A DNA stretch of 64,000 nucleotides from Palsa-504 sp963795795 (GTDB taxonomy: Bacteria > Actinomycetota > Actinomycetes > Streptosporangiales > Streptosporangiaceae), in contig CAWCJS010000027.1 in the NCBI GenBank assembly GCA_963795795.1, positions 1 through 64,000 of the forward strand. Reading direction: 5' to 3'. The translations under genes were made by a program, and so were the position numbers. The notes below the pieces were generated by a model. The model saw only the letters and a program-made list of their open reading frames with translations. It was not told the origin of the DNA and did no database searches. This document shows positions 59,316-64,000 of the stretch, piece by piece. The first letter of the stretch is position 1, and every line of letters begins with the position of its first letter.

Positions 59316-59420
59316 TCATTGGCCGGCCGCGCCGTCGATCTGCTCGCGGAGAAAGTCGGCGTGGCCGATATGCCGCGCGTACTCCTCGATCATGTCCAGG
59401 TAGATCAGCCGCTGGGACGA
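59316..59420 (-). pseudogene. C-terminal remnant of a DinB/DUF664-type protein
   Basis: The segment LIYLDMIEEYARHIGHADFLREQIDGAAGQ, followed by a stop at 59316, is the conserved end of DinB-like DUF664 proteins (the MIEEYARHxGHADLLRExIDG signature). Everything before it is unrelated, so only about 30 codons of the original ~170 remain. It ends 9 bp from the stop of the sigma-partner gene. Confidence 0.65.
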
Positions 59421-59580
59421 GCTCTGGCCAGCCGCGCCGCCCGCCCGCCCGGCCTGCGGCCAGCCATCTGACAGACACTCCACGGGCGGAGGCGCCACGG
59501 TGGAGGTGGCCAGGCGGCAGCCGGACGGCACCTGGCGTTGGGTCATCGATCAGCCGGCCGTGCTGCCCTGAGCGGATCGG

Positions 59581-60126
59581 TCAGCCCGCCGACCACGGGA
59601 ACGGTGCGAGGTCGGGCTCGACCCAGCCGCTCCGGGCGGCCGGTGCGGCCAGCGTGGCCGAGCGGTAGTGCCGGCTGAGCAGACGCTTGTCCAACAGGGC
59701 CGGATTGCGGGCCGCGAAAACCTCGAAGTCGTTGCACTCTGGGTCCTCGGCAACGTGGTGGGCTACCGCCTCCACCCAGGCCCGCGAGACCGTATGGTGG
59801 AACTTCTGCGGCGCCCGCTCGTACGCCGCGATCTGGCGGATCCAGGCGCAGATCGTCCCGATGGCGTCCGGCATGCCGTACCGCCGCACCGCGTAGTACG
59901 CCAGGTTGATGTGCTGCCGGTGGCGGAACTGCCCGGCGGGCCCGGTGATCACCGGCAAGATCGCCGCGAGCTCGGGATCCGGCGACCCGTGCGGACCGGG
60001 GGAGGAGTGCGGATGCGAGGGAGAGTGCGGGCCGGGGGAGGAGTGCGGATGCGAGGACGAGTGCGCGCCGGGGGACGAGTGCGGGCCAGGCACAGCGTGG
60101 GCGCCGAGCGCGTCGTGGTGGGGCAT
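59581..60126 (-). CDS. Protein of unknown function with a His-rich repeat N-terminus
   Basis: A 181-residue protein. Residues 1-52 are repeats of HSSPGPHSPSHPH type with about 13 His, coded by near-tandem DNA units at 59990-60080. Residues 53-181 form a globular domain (ELAAILPVITGPAGQFRHRQHINLAYYAVRRYGMPDAIGTICAWIRQIAAYERAPQKFHHTVSRAWVEAVAHHV). It has conserved-looking His (RHRQH, KFHHT, AHHV) that could bind a metal. No family name is recognised. Its start overlaps the stop of the MarR gene by one base, so the two are co-expressed and the MarR protein may control it. Confidence 0.7.
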   Translation of the reverse strand: MPHHDALGAHAVPGPHSSPGAHSSSHPHSSPGPHSPSHPHSSPGPHGSPDPELAAILPVITGPAGQFRHRQHINLAYYAVRRYGMPDAIGTICAWIRQIAAYERAPQKFHHTVSRAWVEAVAHHVAEDPECNDFEVFAARNPALLDKRLLSRHYRSATLAAPAARSGWVEPDLAPFPWSAG

Positions 60127-60551
60127 CAGCTGACCTCCTGCAGGGCGGTGATGACAGCGTGGAACCCGGCGACCTGGGCGGCCGACAGGTCAGCGAGTGC
60201 TTTTCGCTCGAGATCCGCGACCGCCGCATGCACCCGCGCGGCCACCGCCTGTCCTGCTTCGGTCAGCGGCAGCCGGAAGGCCCGGCGGTCGGCGGTATCA
60301 AGCTCCCTGGTGAGGTAGCCCCGGGCCTCCAGCCGGTCGAGCACCCCGGTCAGCGTGGAGGCCCTGGTGCCGGTTCTGTCACTGAGCTCACGAACGCTGT
60401 GCACCCCGGCGTCGGCGAGGTTGGCCATCACGTTGATCTCTGCGGCTGACAGGTTCAGCCCGGCCAGCGCCGTGCCCAGCGCGTGCAGCGTGTGGTGCGT
60501 GGCCCGGTGCAGCGCGAGCACCGGTCCAGGTAGTCCAGTTTCGGATATCAC
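60126..60551 (-). CDS. MarR-family transcriptional regulator
   Basis: A 141-residue winged-helix protein: LNLSAAEINVMANLADAGVHSVRELSDRTGTRASTLTGVLDRLEARGYLTRELDTADRRAFRLPLTEAGQAV is the whole DNA-binding core, including the wing DTADRRAFRL. GTG 60551 is the start. Twelve bases upstream lies TACGG-AA-CCGTA (60564-60575), a small perfect inverted repeat in an AT-rich stretch, the probable autoregulatory site. It is the first gene of a two-gene unit with the His-rich protein. Confidence 0.85.
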   Translation of the reverse strand: MISETGLPGPVLALHRATHHTLHALGTALAGLNLSAAEINVMANLADAGVHSVRELSDRTGTRASTLTGVLDRLEARGYLTRELDTADRRAFRLPLTEAGQAVAARVHAAVADLERKALADLSAAQVAGFHAVITALQEVS

Positions 60552-60563
60552 GGAAATGGATTA

Positions 60564-60575
60564 TACGGAACCGTA
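60564..60575. promoter_or_regulatory. Small inverted repeat upstream of the MarR gene
   Basis: TACGG (60564-60568) and CCGTA (60571-60575) form a perfect inverted repeat with a 2-bp centre in the AT-rich gap before the MarR start at 60551. It is short but in the expected place for autoregulation. Confidence 0.4.
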
Positions 60576-60635
60576 GGATTAACGGCAAGCCGCAGGGAGG
60601 CAGCCGGTGATCACGACCCGGCGCACAATGGCCTC

Positions 60636-61337
60636 ATGCCTGAGCCATGGATGATCGACGAGCTGGCGCACGCGGGGCCGGAACACCTGGACCCGGCCTT
60701 CGTAGCGGGCTACGACCGCAAGCAGGGCTATCCGGACCCGGCCGCGGACCTAGCCGCGTTCGAGGAGCACGGCCTAGACGGGACCTCTGCCGTGGTGGAC
60801 CTCGGTGCGGGCTCCGGGCAGTTCGCGCTCGCGGCCGCACGCCGGTTCGGGCACGTCACGGCAGTGGACGTCTCCCCGGTCATGGTCGCGCTGGTCCGCG
60901 AGCGCGCTGCCGCCGCGGGGCTGGCGAACCTGGACTGCGTGCGCGCGGGCTTCCTCAGCTACGAGCACTCGGGCGCGCCCGCGGACGGCGTGTACACCCG
61001 CAACGCGCTGCACCAGCTGCCCGACTTCTGGAAGGCCCTCGCCCTGGACCGCATCGCGCTGATGCTGCGGCCCGGCGGCGTGCTCCGGCTGCGCGACCTG
61101 ATCTACGATTTCCGCCCGGACCAGGCCGCCGGGGTGTTCCGCCGCTGGCTGGCCAACGCCGCCGAACACCCCGCCGACGGCTACACCGCCCAGGACTACG
61201 CCGAGCACATCCGCACCGAGTTCAGCACGTTCCGCTGGCTGCTCGAGCCGATGCTAGCCACGGCCGGTTTCGAGATCGTAACCGCGGAGTTCGACCGGGG
61301 GCTCTACGGCGCCTACACCTGCATCAGGAACCCGTAG
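60636..61337 (+). CDS. Class I SAM-dependent methyltransferase
   Basis: A 233-residue protein. The N-terminal lead is DELAHAGPEHLDPAFVAGYDRKQGYPD. Motif I is AVVDLGAGSGQFALAAARRFG, the strand-2 acid is VTAVDVSPVMVAL, and post-motif I is DGVYTRNALHQLPDFWKALAL with the LRPGGVLRLRDLIYDF helix-turn after it. The full-length core is present. The YTRNALHQLPDFWK segment recurs in a group of small-molecule methyltransferases of unknown substrate. It is divergent from the MarR gene, about 85 bp away, and convergent with purC. Confidence 0.83.
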   Translation: MPEPWMIDELAHAGPEHLDPAFVAGYDRKQGYPDPAADLAAFEEHGLDGTSAVVDLGAGSGQFALAAARRFGHVTAVDVSPVMVALVRERAAAAGLANLDCVRAGFLSYEHSGAPADGVYTRNALHQLPDFWKALALDRIALMLRPGGVLRLRDLIYDFRPDQAAGVFRRWLANAAEHPADGYTAQDYAEHIRTEFSTFRWLLEPMLATAGFEIVTAEFDRGLYGAYTCIRNP

Positions 61338-61357
61338 CCGGACTACCCACGCTCGGC

Positions 61358-62197
61358 CTACTGCTTGGCCGGGTGCTCGTCCGAGGTCAGCCGGGAGTAC
61401 AGCTCCTGGTAGCGCGCCTGCGTCGCCGCCACGACGTCCGGCGGGATCGCCGGTCCCGGCGCCGTGCGGTCCCAGTCCAGGCCGGCCGACCAGTCGCGGA
61501 CGAACTGCTTGTCGAGCGAGTGCTGCGGTCGCCCCGGCCGCCACTCGGCGGCCGGCCAGAACCTGGACGAGTCGGGGGTCAGCACCTCGTCGGCGAGCGT
61601 GAGCGTCCCGCTGGCATCCAGCCCGAACTCCAGCTTCGTGTCGGCGATGATGATGCCGCGCGACGCGGCCAGCGCGGCGCCGCGCCGGTACACCTCGAGC
61701 GTGGCCCGCTCCAGGTCGCCGGCCACGCCTGGGCCGACGAGCGCCGCCAGGTCGGCATGGGTCATCGGCTCGTCGTGACCGGCGGCGGCCTTCGTGGTGG
61801 GCGTGAACACGGGCTCCGGCAGCCGGGAACCCTCGCCGAGGCCAGGCGGCAGCCGCACGCCCGAGATCGTGCCGGTCTCCCGGTAGGAGGTCAGGCCAAG
61901 TCCGGCCAGGTAGCCGCGGGCGATGCACTCGACGGGAAGCATCGCCAGCCTCCGGCACCTGATCGCCCGCCCGGCCCAGCGGGCCGGCACGTCCTCGCCG
62001 GAGATCACGTGGTTGGCGATCACCCCCGCGAGCTGGCCGAACCACCACAGCGACAGCTGGGTCAGCACCCTGCCCTTGCCCGGTATCGGCGTGGGCAGGA
62101 TGACGTCATAGACGCTGACCCGGTCGGAGGCGACCATGATGATGTCGTCGCCGTCCGCGTACAGATCCCGGACCTTGCCCGAATGCACCAGTTCCAC
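61358..62197 (-). CDS. purC: Phosphoribosylaminoimidazole-succinocarboxamide synthase
   Basis: A 279-residue SAICAR synthetase. The ATP-binding start is LVHSGKVRDLYADGDDIIMVASDRVSVYDVILPTPIPGKGRVLTQLSLWWF. VECIARGYLAG and IIIADTKLEFGLD are the conserved catalytic segments, and the end (PRQHSLDKQFVRDWSAGL) fits too. The enzyme joins CAIR and aspartate with ATP hydrolysis, the eighth step of purine synthesis (in the pathway ending in IMP). The order of the neighbours here is not a purine operon: purC stands alone, divergent from cutA, with a 76-bp gap. Confidence 0.95.
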   Translation of the reverse strand: MELVHSGKVRDLYADGDDIIMVASDRVSVYDVILPTPIPGKGRVLTQLSLWWFGQLAGVIANHVISGEDVPARWAGRAIRCRRLAMLPVECIARGYLAGLGLTSYRETGTISGVRLPPGLGEGSRLPEPVFTPTTKAAAGHDEPMTHADLAALVGPGVAGDLERATLEVYRRGAALAASRGIIIADTKLEFGLDASGTLTLADEVLTPDSSRFWPAAEWRPGRPQHSLDKQFVRDWSAGLDWDRTAPGPAIPPDVVAATQARYQELYSRLTSDEHPAKQ

Positions 62198-62273
62198 GCG
62201 CCCTCCGCCCGCTCGCGCTGCGCCGACGTCCGGCCCAGCGTATTAGGGCCCGGTGCGCGTACGATCAGGTGCC

Positions 62274-62636
62274 ATGGCGGACCTCGGGGTGCAGTACCTC
62301 CAGGTGCAGACGACGACCGATTCGCGCGCGGAGGCAATGGAGCTCTCGCGCGCCGCGGTCGAGGCGAGGCTGGCCGCGTGCGGCCAGGTGGCCGGGCCGG
62401 TGGCGTCGGTCTTCTGGTGGGAAGGCGGGCTGGAGCGGGCCGAGGAATGGCTGGTGCTGCTCAAGCTGCCCGCCGACCGCTTCGACGAGCTGGCCGCCTT
62501 CCTCGCCGAACGGCATAGCTACGACGAGCCCGAGATCATCGCCCTGCCCATCGTGACGGGGTCGGCCGCGTACCTGAGCTGGGTACGGCAGGAGACCCGT
62601 CCCGCGGAGCCCGCGGAGCCCGCGGAGGGAGCGTAA
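62274..62636 (+). CDS. cutA: CutA-like divalent-ion tolerance protein
   Basis: A 120-residue protein with the CutA1 pattern. It starts QYLQVQTTTDSRAEAMELSRAAVEARLAACGQVAGPVASVFWWEGGLERAEEWLVLLKLPADRFDELAAFLAERHSYDEPEIIALPIVTGSAAYLSW. The ACGQV and SYDEPEIIALPI motifs are family hallmarks. CutA forms trimers of PII-like fold; its role in metal tolerance is not settled. ATG 62274 is chosen over an upstream in-frame start because it fits family N-termini. The C-terminal PAEPAEPAE stretch comes from a short 9-bp repeat. The next gene begins 2 bp after the stop. Confidence 0.88.
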   Translation: MADLGVQYLQVQTTTDSRAEAMELSRAAVEARLAACGQVAGPVASVFWWEGGLERAEEWLVLLKLPADRFDELAAFLAERHSYDEPEIIALPIVTGSAAYLSWVRQETRPAEPAEPAEGA

Positions 62637-62638
62637 CG

Positions 62639-63253
62639 ATGACCGGCCAGGTAGGACCCCGCGGGCTCGCCATCCTCGTGCTCGCCGGGATCACCGGGAT
62701 CCTGCTGGCCGTCCTCGGCTGGTCGCAGCGCGGTACCGGACTGGTCGCCCAGAGCGTGGGCGGTCTGGGCCGGCCCGCGGCCGCCCGTACCGCGGCGCCC
62801 GCCCGGACCTCGGCCCCAGCACCGGCGACCACCTCGGCTTCGACACCAGCGACCGCCACGGAGCCGTCATCCCAGGCCAGCCCGGCCCAGGCCAGCTCGA
62901 CACCGCCAGCCGCCTCCCCGTCCGTCCAGCCGTCCGCCAAGGCCAGCGTCGGGCCGTGGCTCGGCTCCGAGCCGTACGCGTCGTACGCCTACCTCGTGTG
63001 GCCGGGAACCTTGAGCGCTACGTCCCAGCAGGCGATGAGCGGGCTGACCGTCTCGGTCACCCGGAAAGCCGGCGGCATCTCGGTGGTGGCCGGGGTAACC
63101 GGTCAGCAGCTGCCTCCCGCGCAGTTCTACCCGGGCGGGGCCAAGGTGTACATCATCGAAAGCGCTCTCGGCGACGACAGCGGCCAGCTCGACTACAACC
63201 TGGGCGATGACGGCCTCGTCGTGACCAACGGGCAAGGGAACATCGTGACATGA
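62639..63253 (+). CDS. Membrane-anchored protein with a Pro/Ala/Ser/Thr-rich stalk
   Basis: A 204-residue protein with an N-terminal membrane helix (GLAILVLAGITGILLAVLGW). A long low-complexity stalk of Ala/Pro/Ser/Thr (about 45-100, APARTSAPAPATTSAS) is the kind of linker that crosses the cell wall. A small outer domain of about 100 residues ends the protein (GPWLGSEPYASYAYLVWPG, SVVAGVTGQQLPPAQFYPGGAKVYIIESALGDDSG, DYNLGDDGLVVTNGQG). No family is recognised for the outer domain. It is coupled to both neighbours: 2 bp after cutA, and overlapping the next gene by 4 bp. Confidence 0.75.
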   Translation: MTGQVGPRGLAILVLAGITGILLAVLGWSQRGTGLVAQSVGGLGRPAAARTAAPARTSAPAPATTSASTPATATEPSSQASPAQASSTPPAASPSVQPSAKASVGPWLGSEPYASYAYLVWPGTLSATSQQAMSGLTVSVTRKAGGISVVAGVTGQQLPPAQFYPGGAKVYIIESALGDDSGQLDYNLGDDGLVVTNGQGNIVT

Positions 63254-63804
63254 GGCAGCGGAACAGGCCCCAGAGCGGGAACTACAGCGGATGGGCCCGG
63301 GGGCGGCCGCAGTCACCGGCCGGTCGGCGCGCGAAACCGCCGGCCACGGAGCCCGCCGGCCCAACCCGAGACCCGACCCCGGACCGCGCCACAGCTGCCA
63401 GCGGCCTCAACGGCGGCCTGGACCTGGCCAGCGCCGCAGCCGCGGAGTGGGCCCCGACCGTAGGCCGGGTCCTGCTCGGCCTGGTCCTGCTCTGGTTCGG
63501 CTACCACGAGCTGCTCCTGCCCGGCGAGTGGACCGGGTACGTGCCCGTGATCTCGGAGTCCTCGTCGCTGGCCATCATCCTGGTGCTGGCCCACGGCTGG
63601 CTGCTGCTCGTCCTGTCGGCCGCGCTGCTGGCGGGCGTCATGCCGCGCGCCGCGGCCGCGCTCGCCAGCCTGCTCATGCTGGAGATCGTCATCTCGCTGG
63701 CCGTCACCGGGCTGTCCGACACGGCCCTGCGCGACGTCGGCGTGCTCGGCCTGGCGGTCTGCCTGACCGGCTGCAAGAACCAGCGCTTCGTGCTCCGGAA
63801 CTAA
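63250..63804 (+). CDS. DoxX-like membrane protein
   Basis: A 184-residue protein with an Arg/Pro-rich cytosolic N-terminus and four membrane helices (VGRVLLGLVLLWFGYHELLLPGEWTGY, then SLAIILVLAHGWLLLVLSAALLAGVM, then AALASLLMLEIVISLAVTGL, then LRDVGVLGLAVCLTG). The WFGYHELLLPGEWTGYVP segment fits DoxX-like quinone-type membrane proteins. It overlaps the previous gene by 4 bp (ATGA), so cutA, the stalk protein and this gene form one operon. It is convergent with the phosphatase gene at the window edge, overlapping it by about 4 bp. Confidence 0.75.
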   Translation: MRQRNRPQSGNYSGWARGRPQSPAGRRAKPPATEPAGPTRDPTPDRATAASGLNGGLDLASAAAAEWAPTVGRVLLGLVLLWFGYHELLLPGEWTGYVPVISESSSLAIILVLAHGWLLLVLSAALLAGVMPRAAAALASLLMLEIVISLAVTGLSDTALRDVGVLGLAVCLTGCKNQRFVLRN

Positions 63805-64000
63805 GGCCGGGATCCCGGCGGCACGTTCCAGGACAGGATGACCCCCTCGTAATGCTCGGTGCCCAGCGCGCTGACCGTCCCGGTGTCCAGCCGGAACAGC
63901 CTCCCGTCGTCCGGGGCGAGCCGCAGGTAGCGGGCGGTGAGAACCCGCAGCAGATGGCCGTGCGCAACCAGCGCGACGTCGCCGTCGGCCAGCAGCGGCG
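63801..64000 (-). CDS. Histidine phosphatase family protein, C-terminal part (runs off the window)
   Basis: The last 66 codons of a minus-strand gene that enters from beyond the window edge. They read DVALVAHGHLLRVLTARYLRLAPDDGRLFRLDTGTVSALGTEHYEG and stop at TAG 63801-63803. VAHGHLLRVLTARYL is the second conserved His motif of phosphoglycerate-mutase-like phosphatases, and the ending (HYEGVILSWNVPPG) is typical for one actinobacterial subgroup. The N-terminal RHG motif lies outside the window. Confidence 0.75.
   Translation of the reverse strand, partial: PLLADGDVALVAHGHLLRVLTARYLRLAPDDGRLFRLDTGTVSALGTEHYEGVILSWNVPPGSRP

Noticed and set aside
61358..63804. Part of a purine-biosynthesis operon around purC
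   Set aside because: The neighbours (methyltransferase, cutA, membrane proteins) are not purine genes, and purC faces away from cutA.

Overview
The window is high-GC DNA from a filamentous-type actinomycete (Actinomycetota). The best fit is a Streptosporangiales-like or related soil lineage. That rests on a DUF574/SAV2177-type methyltransferase, an XRE regulator with a DUF5753-like tail, an MptB-like polyprenol-phosphate mannosyltransferase, a nicotinoprotein (NDMA-type) alcohol dehydrogenase, a PASTA-less Ser/Thr kinase and many TetR/MarR regulators. No rRNA, tRNA, CRISPR array or replication origin was seen.

Layout. 1-2.5 kb: a decayed IS982-type transposase, then a cupin-TetR operon with a clear promoter/operator, then a second, inverted IS982 end. 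2.5-5.7 kb: an AT-richer gene for a 1065-residue DUF4062 / STAND-NTPase / TPR protein, the best candidate here for an uncharacterised defence protein. 6-8.3 kb: a frameshifted mannosyltransferase gene whose 5' end holds two abutting 28-bp perfect palindromes, and an AAA ATPase pseudogene that has lost its Walker A region. 8.3-14.7 kb: membrane protein, kinase-LLM oxidoreductase fusion, SRPBCC protein, lipoprotein hydrolase, cell-wall amidase and MFS carrier. 14.8-22.2 kb: two tandem FtsX-type permease genes. The upstream one is broken by repeated +1 shifts and by a decayed IS630 element lying between identical 276-bp direct repeats.

22.3-34.7 kb: VOC protein, MarR/hydrolase divergon, zinc-ribbon membrane protein and a frameshifted SAH-hydrolase-like gene. 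These are followed by a co-directional catabolic-looking block: NDMA-type alcohol dehydrogenase, MoxR ATPase, VWA protein, hot-dog dehydratase, acyl-CoA ligase, CoA transferase and thiolase. 34.8-45.2 kb: membrane protein with a long Gly/Tyr/Gln tail, DUF574 methyltransferase, NRAMP-like transporter with a long leader, secreted protein, YbaK-like deacylase, an intergenic repeat cluster, HrpA helicase and a GNAT enzyme.

45.5-64 kb: XRE regulator, phosphatase, TetR/DHA2-MFS divergon, DUF3291 protein, Ser/Thr kinase with an Asp-box extracellular domain (a fragment of a second copy lies nearby), DUF3592 protein, methyltransferase/TetR divergon, GNAT, ABC-2 remnant, SigE-type sigma factor with a membrane partner, DinB remnant, His-rich-tailed protein with MarR, methyltransferase, purC, cutA, two membrane proteins and the end of a histidine phosphatase gene.

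Several otherwise well-conserved genes carry single-base shifts, mostly in the +1 direction. True decay and sequencing or assembly indels cannot be told apart from the sequence alone.
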